DNA from: Thermoplasmata archaeon
GTDB lineage: Archaea > Thermoplasmatota > Thermoplasmata > Lutacidiplasmatales > UBA184
Assembly: GCA_021817605.1 (NCBI GenBank)
Contig: JAKAUN010000008.1
Coordinates: forward strand, 1-64,000
Reading direction: 5' to 3'
DNA length: 64,000 nucleotides
Positions 41,505 to 50,568 of the stretch are shown here, piece after piece. Both the position numbers and the translations under genes were made by a program. Every line of letters starts with the position of its first letter. Position 1 is the first letter of the stretch. The notes beneath the pieces were generated by a model. That model had not been told where the DNA came from. It did no database searches and worked only from the letters and a program-made list of their open reading frames with translations.

Positions 41505-42827
41505 ATGAGTGCCACGAACCCAAGAGAGACACCAGCATCAGACCAGCTTTCGGCGCCGCCGCGCCGGAGATCCGGGGTCGCGACGGGAACCGCGGTCGCC
41601 GTCGCGGTCGTCCTCCTGATCGGGGGGTTGGGAGGCGGGTACGTCCTCGCGAGCTACACCCAGACGGGTGCCAGCCGCGCCGCCACCACGACCACCATCC
41701 AGCTCACGGAGACCGGCTCGACGCTGCTCTTTCCCCTGTTCAAGTATTACTGGTTCCCGAACTACACCGCCCCGGCGGGCGGCCCGAATGTCGTCCTCAG
41801 CGCCGCCGGCACGGGCAGCGGGGCGGGACAGAGCAGTTCGGAGAACGCCCTCGTGAACATCGGGGCCTCCGATGCCTATCTCGCGAACGCGAGCCAGACG
41901 AACCTCGTGAACTTCCCCGTGGCGATCTCGGCCCAGCTCGTCTACTACAACCTTCCCTCGCCGTTGAACCACGAGCACCTCAACCTGAACGGGACGGAGC
42001 TTGCCATGATCTACGAGGGAACGATCACGACCTGGAACGACCCGATGATCCTCGCGGGCCAGAACACGACCGTCCAGAACCAGCTCAACGCACTCGCCAG
42101 CGAGACGATCTATCCGACGAAGCGGACGGACGCGAGCGGGGACACGTTCATGTTCACGTCCCTGTGCTACGTGTCCTGGAGCGGCTTTACCTACCCCGCC
42201 TCCACCGGCGGATTGGCCGGCGACAGCATCCCGAACATGCAGTCGGGTACCGGGAACGCGGGAATCGTTTCCAGCATGCAAAAGCAGGTCGGCTCGATCG
42301 GCTACATCGGGATCAGCTACCAGTCCGGGGCCTCCCAAGCCGGCCTCTCCTACGCCGCTCTGGGGGACAACCTCTCGCGGAGCGCGTCGGGCGGCACCAA
42401 CCCTACGAACTACGTTCTGCCGACCCCGTCGACGATCTCGGCCGACGCGAACCTCGGTCTCACCCACCTCGACTACGCCCAGACCGGACTCGCGGTCAGC
42501 CTGATCCTAGGCGGTAGCCCGGCCGGGGCGATCCGTCTGCTTCACGGCGGCGGAGGCACCGACCCTCTTCCCGGCGCCTCCGCGCCCCCGTACCCGGACG
42601 TCAACCTCGAGTACACGTTGATCAAGACCGCACCGGTCTCCGGCAGCAAAGTCGTGACCTCGGCGAACCTCCAGGCGACGGTCCAGTTCGAGGAATGGGC
42701 GCTCTCGAAGGGCAACTACCAGGCGAACGGGCAGGCGACGGTGTGGATCGACAACGTGGGGTTCCTCCCGCTGACCCCCGAGGTCGTCGGCTACGACATC
42801 CAGCAGCTCTCTCAGGTCAGCACCTGA
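41505..42827 (+). CDS. pstS: Phosphate ABC transporter, substrate-binding protein
   Basis: A 440-residue lipid- or helix-anchored phosphate-binding protein. A basic N-terminus is followed by one membrane helix (about 27-48, GTAVAVAVVLLIGGLGGGYV). Binding motifs are TGSTLLFPL, GTGSGAG, GASDAYL and RTDASGDTFMFT. The extracellular part is Ser/Thr/Asn-rich with several N-glycosylation sequons. ATG 41505 is chosen over GTG 41493 because GGAGTGAG lies 8 nt before it. First gene of pstSCAB-phoU. Confidence 0.9.
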   Translation: MSATNPRETPASDQLSAPPRRRSGVATGTAVAVAVVLLIGGLGGGYVLASYTQTGASRAATTTTIQLTETGSTLLFPLFKYYWFPNYTAPAGGPNVVLSAAGTGSGAGQSSSENALVNIGASDAYLANASQTNLVNFPVAISAQLVYYNLPSPLNHEHLNLNGTELAMIYEGTITTWNDPMILAGQNTTVQNQLNALASETIYPTKRTDASGDTFMFTSLCYVSWSGFTYPASTGGLAGDSIPNMQSGTGNAGIVSSMQKQVGSIGYIGISYQSGASQAGLSYAALGDNLSRSASGGTNPTNYVLPTPSTISADANLGLTHLDYAQTGLAVSLILGGSPAGAIRLLHGGGGTDPLPGASAPPYPDVNLEYTLIKTAPVSGSKVVTSANLQATVQFEEWALSKGNYQANGQATVWIDNVGFLPLTPEVVGYDIQQLSQVST

Positions 42828-42854
42828 GGACCGACAGACCCGGCAGCGAAGCAG

Positions 42855-43865
42855 ATGGTACCCGCTGCGCCGGCCCTCCTGACACCCGAGAGCCGGCAAC
42901 CCCTTCCCGAGCCGACCCCCCCTTCGACCCACCGAGGAGGGGGTCGGCCGTTCTCTCGCAGGATCCTGCCGTATCTCCCCTACCTCCCCGCGTTCGTCCC
43001 GGTAGCGATCGTCGCGGCGATCGTCCTCGAGCTCCTGGCACAGAGCCGGTTCCATAACTTCGGCTGGGAGTTCTTCGGGAGCACGTTCGTCGGCCCCGGC
43101 AGCAACGACTGGGGCATCGGCGTCTTCGTCGTGGGCTCCTTCGTCACCGCGATCCCCGCGCTCTTCTTCTCGATGTTCTTGGGCTTGGGAATCGCCGTCG
43201 CGTCGGTGGTGTACCTCCCTCGCGTCGTCTCGCGGTTCCTCGACGGGTTCGTCGACCTCCTAGCCGGGATCCCGAGCGTGGTCTACGGCATCTGGGGCTA
43301 CCTCTTCGTCGCCCCGTACTTCGGCTCCGCGCTCAATCCCTGGCTCTTCCACCATCTCGGAGGGATCCCCGGCTTCGGCGGGCTCCCCCCGCCGGGTTCC
43401 GGCCTCGGGCTCCCGCTCGGGGTCTTCATCCTCACCCTCATGGCCCTGCCGATCACCACGCTCTTGATCCGGGACGCGCTGCGCTCGCTCCCGCGGGAGC
43501 TCTGGGAGAGCGGGCTTGCCCTGGGAGCCACCCGGTGGGAGTGCCTTCGCAAGGTGGCCCTACCGCACTCGCGCGCCGGGATCCTGAGCGCCGCGTTCCT
43601 CGGGTTCGGCCGTGCGTTCGGAGAGACCGTCGCGATCGCCATGGTCCTCAACCTGGTCGCGCATTACCCCTCGAACGTCTACTCTGGGACAGCTACGGTG
43701 GCCGCCATGCTGTTCGAGCTGCTGGATTCGGCCTACGGGAATTCGCTCTTCCTTTCCTGGCTGGCGGAACTGGCGCTCGTTCTTCTTGCGATCACGGCGA
43801 CGGTCAACGTGGTCGGCCGGCTGTTCATCTCGCGGCTGAGCGCGACCCAGATCGCGGGGGTGTAG
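42855..43865 (+). CDS. pstC: Phosphate ABC transporter permease PstC
   Basis: A 336-residue permease with six main transmembrane helices. A Pro-rich N-terminal 40 residues precede helix 1 (FVPVAIVAAIVLELLA). The coupling-helix motif ELWESGLALGATRWECLRKV touches the ATPase, and FGRAFGETVAIAMVLNL is the PstC signature. ATG 27 nt behind pstS. Confidence 0.92.
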   Translation: MVPAAPALLTPESRQPLPEPTPPSTHRGGGRPFSRRILPYLPYLPAFVPVAIVAAIVLELLAQSRFHNFGWEFFGSTFVGPGSNDWGIGVFVVGSFVTAIPALFFSMFLGLGIAVASVVYLPRVVSRFLDGFVDLLAGIPSVVYGIWGYLFVAPYFGSALNPWLFHHLGGIPGFGGLPPPGSGLGLPLGVFILTLMALPITTLLIRDALRSLPRELWESGLALGATRWECLRKVALPHSRAGILSAAFLGFGRAFGETVAIAMVLNLVAHYPSNVYSGTATVAAMLFELLDSAYGNSLFLSWLAELALVLLAITATVNVVGRLFISRLSATQIAGV

Positions 43866-43873
43866 GACCGGAC

Positions 43874-44785
43874 GTGGAGCGCGTCGTCCTTCCGACCACG
43901 GCCGCCGCCGGCGAGATCCTCTTTGACCGCTCGGCCCGGACCCGGTGGCGTCTGGGATTCGACCGGTGGGCCGGTCGGCTGCTGCCGTTGCTCTTCCTCA
44001 TCGCCATCCTTCCCATCCTGGACCTCGCCTACTGGACCGCGAGCTCCGCGCTTCCGACGCTGAGCCTCCACGTGCTCACGGACGTCAATTACAAGGATGT
44101 CGACCAGCTCGGCGTTCCCCTCGTCAGCACGGCGGAGGTGATGGCGCTCGCGACGGGCCTCGCGGTGCTCTTCGGGCTCTTTGGAGGAGTCGCCACCGCA
44201 GAGTTCCTTTCCGACCGCGCGGCCGCCTGGGTCCGGGTGTCCGCGAACATCCTCGCCGGCACCCCCTCGGTGATCGTGGGGACGTTCGTCTTCTTCGCCT
44301 TCTGCATCTACCTCGGCTGGGGATTCTCGATGATCGCGGGGGTCCTCGCCCTCGCCTTCTTCATCACCCCCTACATCTATCGGACCGCCGACCTCGCCCT
44401 GACGTCGGTCCCCCGCCACCTCCGCGAGGCGGCCTACGGTTCCGGGGCTCGACCGTACCAGTACATCCTCCGGGTCGCTGCCCCGATCGCACTGCCTCAG
44501 ATCCTGAACGGGATCTTCCTGGCCATGGCCATCGGGGTCGGGGAGACCGCCCCGATCGTGCTGACGACCACGAACTCGGTGATCCTTCCGAACAGCCTCT
44601 TCGGGCCGGTCGCCTTCCTGACGGCGACCATCTGGGAGAACTTCAGCGCCCCGGCAGGGACCCCGGGCCTGGCGATAGCCCTCCAGGCTGCGTTCCTCCT
44701 TCTCGTGGTCGTGGTGGCGCTCAACATCGTGGTGCGTCTCATCGCGGCCCGCTACCGAAAGCGGTTGGAGGGCCTGTATCAGTGA
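43874..44785 (+). CDS. pstA: Phosphate ABC transporter permease PstA
   Basis: A 303-residue permease with six helices; HLREAAYGSGARPYQYILRV is the coupling motif and AIGVGETAPIVLTTTNS the PstA signature. GTG start at 43874, 8 nt after pstC. The 3' end overlaps pstB by 4 nt (GTGA). Confidence 0.92.
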   Translation: MERVVLPTTAAAGEILFDRSARTRWRLGFDRWAGRLLPLLFLIAILPILDLAYWTASSALPTLSLHVLTDVNYKDVDQLGVPLVSTAEVMALATGLAVLFGLFGGVATAEFLSDRAAAWVRVSANILAGTPSVIVGTFVFFAFCIYLGWGFSMIAGVLALAFFITPYIYRTADLALTSVPRHLREAAYGSGARPYQYILRVAAPIALPQILNGIFLAMAIGVGETAPIVLTTTNSVILPNSLFGPVAFLTATIWENFSAPAGTPGLAIALQAAFLLLVVVVALNIVVRLIAARYRKRLEGLYQ

Positions 44786-45573
44786 CCGCAGCCGGCTCTC
44801 CGGCCCCCCCGGCAACGACCGACATCCCCGTCCTCTCCGTCGAAGGTCTCACCGTTCGCGCGAAGCGCCGGGTCCTTCTCGACGACCTCAACCTCGACTT
44901 CCCTCCGACCAGCCTCACGGCCGTCGTCGGCCCGTCCGGATGCGGCAAGACGACGCTTGTCCGCTCGCTCAACCGCATGGTCGAGCTCACCCCCGGTCTC
45001 CGGGTGGAGGGCGTCGTCCGCTACCTCGGCCAGGACATCTATGCCCCGGCCGTCAATCCGGTCGTGGTGCGTCGTCGCATCGGGATGGTCTTCCAGCGTC
45101 CGACCGTCTTTCCCATGTCGGTCTACGAGAACGCCGCCTTCGGCCTGCGGATCGCCCATGAGGACGAGGAGACGATCGACCGGGCGGTGAACGACGCCCT
45201 GCGCCAGGCGGGGCTCTGGGACGAGGTACGGGACGAACTCGACCGGCCGGCGCTCTCGCTCTCGGGAGGGCAGCAGCAGCGGCTCTGCATCGCCCGGGCG
45301 TTGGCGGTGGAGCCTCGGGTCCTTCTCCTCGACGAGCCGACCAGCGCTCTCGATCCGGCGGCAACGCAACGGGTCGAGGCGACGATGCGGAGGCTCAAGG
45401 AGCGCTATGTCCTTGTCCTGGTGACACACAATGTCGACCAGGCCGCCCGGGTCTCCGACCGCATCGCCGTGCTCCGTGCGGGCAAGCTGGTCGAGGTAGG
45501 GCTCACCGCGGACGTCCTCGAGCGGCCGCGGGAGAAATTCTCCGAGCAGTTCATCATCGGGAGAGCCGAATGA
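44782..45573 (+). CDS. pstB: Phosphate ABC transporter ATPase PstB
   Basis: 263 residues. Walker A GPSGCGKTTLVRSLNRM, signature LSLSGGQQQRLCIARALA, Walker B VLLLDEPTSALDP and switch His VLVTHNVDQAARVSD. Drives phosphate import through PstC/PstA. GTG start inside the pstA stop; stop overlaps phoU by 4 nt (ATGA), so translation is coupled. Confidence 0.93.
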   Translation: MTAAGSPAPPATTDIPVLSVEGLTVRAKRRVLLDDLNLDFPPTSLTAVVGPSGCGKTTLVRSLNRMVELTPGLRVEGVVRYLGQDIYAPAVNPVVVRRRIGMVFQRPTVFPMSVYENAAFGLRIAHEDEETIDRAVNDALRQAGLWDEVRDELDRPALSLSGGQQQRLCIARALAVEPRVLLLDEPTSALDPAATQRVEATMRRLKERYVLVLVTHNVDQAARVSDRIAVLRAGKLVEVGLTADVLERPREKFSEQFIIGRAE

Positions 45574-46298
45574 CCGAGGGCAACGTGGCCGGGGGACCAC
45601 CGACGGAAGGAACGAACGCCGAGCTCGGCCGACTGCGGCAGCTGGCACGCGAGATGGGCGAAAGCTCGCTTGCGATGGTGCACGCCGGCTGGCAGGCGTT
45701 CCGCGCAGGGGATCTCGAGCTCGCCCAGAAGGTGCTCGACCTCGACACCCAGCTCGATCGCTACGACCAGGAGATCGAGCATCAGGTGATCCGCTATCTC
45801 GTGACCCAGCGGCCCTCGGCGGGCGATCTCCGCGCGGCCGCCGCCCTCCTCAAGGTCACCACCCATCTCGACCGGATCGGCCGGCTGGGGTTCGACATCG
45901 CGATGATCACCACGCCCGTCGATGGCCACGATCCCCCGGCGCTGGTCGACCTTCTCTCGACCATGGACGAGAAGGTCGAGTCGATGGTGAATCAGGCACT
46001 GGAGGCCCTCGTCCGCGGCGACGCGGCGTCGGCGAAGCAGCTGTTCGTGCGGGACGACGACGTGGATCGCATGCACCGATCGGCCACCCGGCTGTGCATC
46101 CGGGAGCTGGTCCACCACCCGATGTCGGCCGGGCGCCTCTCGGGCGAGCTGCTGGTCGCACGGCATTTCGAACGGATCGCCGACAACGCCTGCAAGATCG
46201 CCGAGCGGACGATCTACGCGGCGACCGGCGAGCGTCGGGCAGAGTACCTGCCCCGTCACCCGTCCCGCCCGTACGCGCTCGAGCCCGAACCGAAGTAG
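45570..46298 (+). CDS. phoU: PhoU-family phosphate signalling protein
   Basis: A 242-residue two-repeat helical bundle. Each repeat has a metal-binding ExxxD-type motif region: DTQLDRYDQEIEHQVIRYL and later RDDDVDRMHRSATRLCIREL, with VARHFERIADNACKIAERTI in the second. PhoU restrains Pst transport and signals phosphate status. Last gene of the operon. Confidence 0.9.
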   Translation: MTEGNVAGGPPTEGTNAELGRLRQLAREMGESSLAMVHAGWQAFRAGDLELAQKVLDLDTQLDRYDQEIEHQVIRYLVTQRPSAGDLRAAAALLKVTTHLDRIGRLGFDIAMITTPVDGHDPPALVDLLSTMDEKVESMVNQALEALVRGDAASAKQLFVRDDDVDRMHRSATRLCIRELVHHPMSAGRLSGELLVARHFERIADNACKIAERTIYAATGERRAEYLPRHPSRPYALEPEPK

Positions 46299-46531
46299 CA
46301 GGCCGCTCGGGGGCCGAGCCGCTCCCCCACGAGGAGGCCCCTGCCCGACGGGCTCACGCGTTCGCGTCCCCGAGCCCCCTCAGTCCGGTCCGACGAGGAC
46401 CAAGAGCTGCCCAAGGCGAGAGGGACTTCGCCCGGGATCGTTCCCCCGGCGGGCTCGGGTCCACGCCGCGCACCGTTTCCTGCCCCGCAGGCGTCGCACG
46501 TCGGAGGAACGGTCGCCGAGCGGAGGCCGGA

Positions 46532-47899
46532 CTAGACCGACTCTTCGATCTCGCCAGCCGCCGGCGCCCCGGCGAGCTGGGAGGCGACCGAGCGGAGGAT
46601 CTCGAGGTGCCGGTCGACGTCGTCCTGCGTGTGCTGCACGGAGATCGTCCACTGCTCGTCCGCGCCGGTCCCTGCGGGGATGAGGCCGCGGTTGAGGCAG
46701 AGGTAGTAGTAGAGCATCGAGCGGTCGCCGTCGACCGAGAGGAAGTCCCTCCAGTTGCGAACGGGGCCCTCGGCGAAGTAGGCGGTTCCCGATACCCCGT
46801 CGGCGACGATCTGGCTGGTCACTCCGGCTTCCTCGAAGACGGTGCGGTACCCTGCCGCGAGGCGCGAGCACAACGACGTCGAGCGCTCCAGGGCCTCGGG
46901 CGTGAGGACGTGGTCGAGCGAGGCGAGGCAGGCCGCCATCGCCAGCGGGTTCGAGTTGTACGTCCCTGCGTGCGCGATCTTCCTCGGCCCCACGCCGTCC
47001 AGGAGGCCGTCGCGGGCCGCGACCGCGGAGAGGGGGACCCCGCAGGCGATCGACTTTCCGAGGGTGATGAGGTCGGGAAGGACCCCGACGCGGCCGGCCC
47101 CTCCGCGGGGGTACTTCGCCCCGGTCTTGATCTCGTCCAGGATGAGCATGGCCCCGAGCTCGTCGCAGAGCCCGCGGAGCCCGGGAAAGAATCCGTCCTC
47201 GGGGAGGATGAAGCCCATGTTCATCGGCACCGGCTCGGCGATGATCGCCGCGAGGTCGTCCTTGTGCTCCCGGGCGATCTGGCGGGTCGCCTCGAGGTCG
47301 TTGAACGGGGCGACCAGGGTCCTCTCGCTCAGCTCGGAGAGGATGCCGGGGGAGGCGGGCACGGACCGGGGGCGGTTCGCGGGCCCGGCGGTCTCCGCGC
47401 GAGGCTTCACCCCCACGAGCAGCGTGTCGTGCGAGCCGTGGTAGGAGCCTTCGAACTTGAGCACGTAGCGACGGCCTGTCGCCGCCCGCGCGATGCGGAC
47501 GGCGTGATGCGTTGCCTCGAGCCCGGTGGTGCTGAACCGCACCTTCTCCATGCCGAAGCGTCGGCAGATCCTCTCGGCGACCTCGGGGGTCCTCTCCCAC
47601 TCGTAGCCGAAGACCGAGCCGCGGGAGAGCTGCTGGCCGAGCGCCTCCACGAGCTTCGGATGCACGTGGCCGCTCTGGAGCGAGCCGAAGGCCATGTTGA
47701 AGTCGAGGTACGGGTTGTCGTCCGCGTCCCAGATGGTCACGCCCTTGGCGCGTCGGATGTAGAGCGGATACGGTTCCGCGTAGCGGTAGTTGGAGTGGAC
47801 GCCGTAGGGGCTCCACCGGCTCGCCGAGGCGTAGAGCGCGCCGGAGCGTGGCGTACGTCGACGGAACTCTTGGTAGGCGCCTTCCAAGTGGGCGTTCAT
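46532..47899 (-). CDS. Class-III aminotransferase, glutamate-1-semialdehyde aminomutase-like
   Basis: 455 residues, PLP-dependent. The entry is GVTIWDADDNPYLDFNMAFG. FEGSYHGSHDTLLVG marks the GSA-aminomutase branch, MLILDEIKTGAKYPRG carries the PLP-nitrogen Asp, and LGKSIACGVPLSA contains the Schiff-base Lys. HemL makes 5-aminolevulinate, but here the neighbours are amine and amino-acid catabolic genes, so a catabolic or other aminomutase role is as likely. ATG 47899 is preferred (GTGAGG about 10 nt upstream); a GTG at 47914 adds five residues. The window has a second protein of this type at 60.0 kb. Confidence 0.8.
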   Translation of the reverse strand: MNAHLEGAYQEFRRRTPRSGALYASASRWSPYGVHSNYRYAEPYPLYIRRAKGVTIWDADDNPYLDFNMAFGSLQSGHVHPKLVEALGQQLSRGSVFGYEWERTPEVAERICRRFGMEKVRFSTTGLEATHHAVRIARAATGRRYVLKFEGSYHGSHDTLLVGVKPRAETAGPANRPRSVPASPGILSELSERTLVAPFNDLEATRQIAREHKDDLAAIIAEPVPMNMGFILPEDGFFPGLRGLCDELGAMLILDEIKTGAKYPRGGAGRVGVLPDLITLGKSIACGVPLSAVAARDGLLDGVGPRKIAHAGTYNSNPLAMAACLASLDHVLTPEALERSTSLCSRLAAGYRTVFEEAGVTSQIVADGVSGTAYFAEGPVRNWRDFLSVDGDRSMLYYYLCLNRGLIPAGTGADEQWTISVQHTQDDVDRHLEILRSVASQLAGAPAAGEIEESV

Positions 47900-48017
47900 C
47901 TGACGGAGCCTCACGCCGGGTCCCGGCGCGAGCGACCCCGCCGGAGCGAGACGCCCTCCCTACTAAACGGGCCGGCCACCTCCGGCGCCCGCGGGGTGTC
48001 GGGGCGGTGGGCTCGGG

Positions 48018-48884
48018 CTACTCGGTCCGACCGCGGGAGCGCGGGAGACGGAAGAGCCGTCGTGCGTTCCCTCCCAGGATCGCCGAACGGTCCTCGGGCG
48101 TGAGGTCGAGCTTCTGGACGAGGTCGACCGCGGCGGAGAGCGCCTCGAGCGGCCAGTCCGAGCCCATCAGGAACCGTTCCGGCATCCCGCAGGCGACGAC
48201 GGCACGTTCGATCAGGCTTCGTGCATTCTCCGTCGAGCGCTGGAAGTAGGGCGACGAGGGAGGACCGAGGAGGCCCGAGGTGTCCGCGTAGACGTTCGGG
48301 TTCTTGTACACGACCTCGGCGGCCTCGTCGATCCATGGGTTCCCGAGATGGCAGAGGACGAACCGGACATCGCGGTAGGCGCCGGCGAGCTCGTCGACCT
48401 CGATCGGTCGGGCGAACTTGAGCAACCCGAGACCGTCGAGCGTATCGCCCTGGTGGATCAGCACCGGGAGGTCCCGGCGATGGGCGAACTCGTAGACGGG
48501 GGCGAGGCGTCCGTCGTGGGGGTAGAACGGTCGGTAGCCAGGAAACAGCTTGACCGCCACGAGCTTTGGCTCCCGCTCCATCGCCTCCACCGACGCCCGC
48601 ACGGCCTCGTCGCCCCTCGTGGGGTCGACCGTAGCGACCGGCAGGAGACGACCTTTGCTCGACGCGTGCGCTCCGCGGCCCTCGCCGAGCGCTTCGGCCT
48701 CGGACGGAGCCTGGAACAGCTGCACGGCGAGCGCCAGGTCGACCCCCGCTCGGTCCATCTCTGCGAGAAGTCCCTGGACGGAGTAGTCGAGGTCGGGGCG
48801 GTAGCCGGTGCGACGGACCTCCGGCCACCAGCGGCTCAGATGAACGTGGGCGTCCACCCACCCCCCTCGGCCCGGTGCCTCCAT
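48018..48884 (-). CDS. Amidohydrolase-2 family metal-dependent hydrolase
   Basis: A 288-residue TIM-barrel hydrolase. DAHVHL at the N-terminus gives the HxH metal site, AVKLFPGYRPFYPHD and PVLIHQGD supply the central His, and FLMGSDWPLEAL the final Asp. The family includes decarboxylases and lactonases such as ACMSD; substrate not identifiable. ATG 48884 starts at the first strand. It diverges from the class-III aminotransferase at 49.0 kb. Confidence 0.8.
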   Translation of the reverse strand: MEAPGRGGWVDAHVHLSRWWPEVRRTGYRPDLDYSVQGLLAEMDRAGVDLALAVQLFQAPSEAEALGEGRGAHASSKGRLLPVATVDPTRGDEAVRASVEAMEREPKLVAVKLFPGYRPFYPHDGRLAPVYEFAHRRDLPVLIHQGDTLDGLGLLKFARPIEVDELAGAYRDVRFVLCHLGNPWIDEAAEVVYKNPNVYADTSGLLGPPSSPYFQRSTENARSLIERAVVACGMPERFLMGSDWPLEALSAAVDLVQKLDLTPEDRSAILGGNARRLFRLPRSRGRTE

Positions 48885-49025
48885 CGTGGGGGTCCTCCCG
48901 AGCCCTGGGGAGCGGTCCGTTCGCTTAACACCCGCGAGAGCGGCCCGAGGCGCGGCGCCCCCCCCACGGAAAGCGGGCTTGAGCCAGAGCTGATATGCGA
49001 GAGACCCCTCGTTGGAGGGAGTCCC

Positions 49026-50531
49026 GTGACGGCAGCCGAGGAGTGGCTGAGCTTTTCGGATGCGCCGCGCATCCTGCACCCGCCGCCAGGGCCCCGTTCC
49101 GCGGCGCTCCTCGCCGAGCAGGGACGGCTCGAGACCGACGCGGTGGGCTATCCACACTACTTCCCGATCGCACCCAAGGTCGCCCAGGGTTCGACGATCG
49201 AGGACCTCGACGGTAACCGGTTCATCGACTGGGTCTCGGGGATCTCCGTCCTCAACCTCGGCCACCGCCACCCCCGCCTGGTCGCCGCGATGGAGGCGCA
49301 GGCCAAGCAGATCTGGCACGCCCTCGAGCTTCCCACCGAGACGCGGCTACGGTTCCTTAGGGCGCTCGAGGACGCCTTGCCCGGCAACCTGCGTGGGCAT
49401 GCCCGCATCTTCCTCACGGTCACCGGCGGCGATGCGGTGGAGACCGCCGTTGCCCTCGCCGACCACGCTCAGGGACGTCAAGGGACGATCGCCTTCTCGG
49501 GAGCGTATCACGGCGTCCACGGCGGCGTCGTGAACCTCACCGCGGGCGCGCGCTACCGTGCTACCTCCTCCTTCCGGGGCGGGAACGTCGTGCGCGTGCC
49601 GTACCCGGACCCGTATCGCCCGGTCCTCGGGGCGGACGAGGGCGCGGCGGGGACGATCCGCTACCTCGAGCATCTGGTGGGCGACCCGCACTCCGGGGTT
49701 GACCGGATCTCCTCGGTCCTGGTCGAACCGATCCTGGGCGAGGGGGGCTACGTCGTGCCGCCGGAGGACTTCCTTCCCTCCCTGCGGGAGTTCTGCGACC
49801 GCCACGGCCTGCTTCTCATCGCCGACGAGGTCCAAACCGGCCTCGGGAGGACGGGGGAGATGTGGGCGGTCGAGCACTCGCGCACCACTCCCGACATCCT
49901 GTGCATCGCGAAGACCATCGGCGGAGGGCTCCCCCTCTCGGTCGTGGCGTACCGGGACGACCTCGTGAAAGAACTTCCGCGGGGATTCCATCTCGGGACC
50001 TACCGCGGCAACCCCCTGGCGCTCGCCGTCGGTGCCGAGACCCTCAAGATCCTCAAGGAAGGGGACCTGCTCGAGAGGACCCGCCGTCGCGGAGGGAACC
50101 TGATCGAGCGGTTCCGCACGATGGCGGACGGGCACCCCTCGATCGGCAGCGTCCGCGGCAAGGGGTTCATGATCGGAGTCGAGTTCGTGCACGACCGTGT
50201 CGGCCGCAAGGCCTGGGGCGACCGGGCGAAGGCGATGCGCTCGGCCCTGCTCGCCCGCGGCGTGCTCATGCACACGTGCGGATCCTGGGAGCAGGTCCTT
50301 CGGTTCATGTCCCCGCTCGTGATCGAGGACGAGCTGCTCGAGCGGGGGCTCCAGGCGTTCGACGAGGCGCTCGACAGCCTCGAGATCGCGCCCGAGTCCC
50401 CCCGTCCGAAGGGACCCCTTCATCCCCCGCCGGCGCCCGGCGAGCTCCGTCGCTTGCCCGAGCACGCCGTGCCGGTGCCGGGGGTTCCCCCGGTGCCCGG
50501 ACCGACCCTCGAGCGGCGCAAGGCCGACTAG
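49026..50531 (+). CDS. Class-III aminotransferase, GABA/putrescine type
   Basis: 501 residues. IEDLDGNRFIDWVSGISVLN and TVTGGDAVETAVALAD bind PLP phosphate, LLIADEVQTGLGRTG holds the PLP-nitrogen Asp, and CIAKTIGGGLPLSVV has the Schiff-base Lys. Similar enzymes transaminate 4-aminobutyrate, putrescine, ornithine or diaminobutyrate. The C-terminal 45 residues are Pro-rich. GTG 49026 follows GGAGGGAG, and a TATA-like TGATATGC is centred about 29 nt before it. Convergent with a two-aldehyde-dehydrogenase operon, which supports an amine-to-acid route. Confidence 0.85.
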   Translation: MTAAEEWLSFSDAPRILHPPPGPRSAALLAEQGRLETDAVGYPHYFPIAPKVAQGSTIEDLDGNRFIDWVSGISVLNLGHRHPRLVAAMEAQAKQIWHALELPTETRLRFLRALEDALPGNLRGHARIFLTVTGGDAVETAVALADHAQGRQGTIAFSGAYHGVHGGVVNLTAGARYRATSSFRGGNVVRVPYPDPYRPVLGADEGAAGTIRYLEHLVGDPHSGVDRISSVLVEPILGEGGYVVPPEDFLPSLREFCDRHGLLLIADEVQTGLGRTGEMWAVEHSRTTPDILCIAKTIGGGLPLSVVAYRDDLVKELPRGFHLGTYRGNPLALAVGAETLKILKEGDLLERTRRRGGNLIERFRTMADGHPSIGSVRGKGFMIGVEFVHDRVGRKAWGDRAKAMRSALLARGVLMHTCGSWEQVLRFMSPLVIEDELLERGLQAFDEALDSLEIAPESPRPKGPLHPPPAPGELRRLPEHAVPVPGVPPVPGPTLERRKAD

Positions 50532-50568
50532 CCCCGCCAGGCCCCCCACCGGAGGAGCCCTCCGCGGG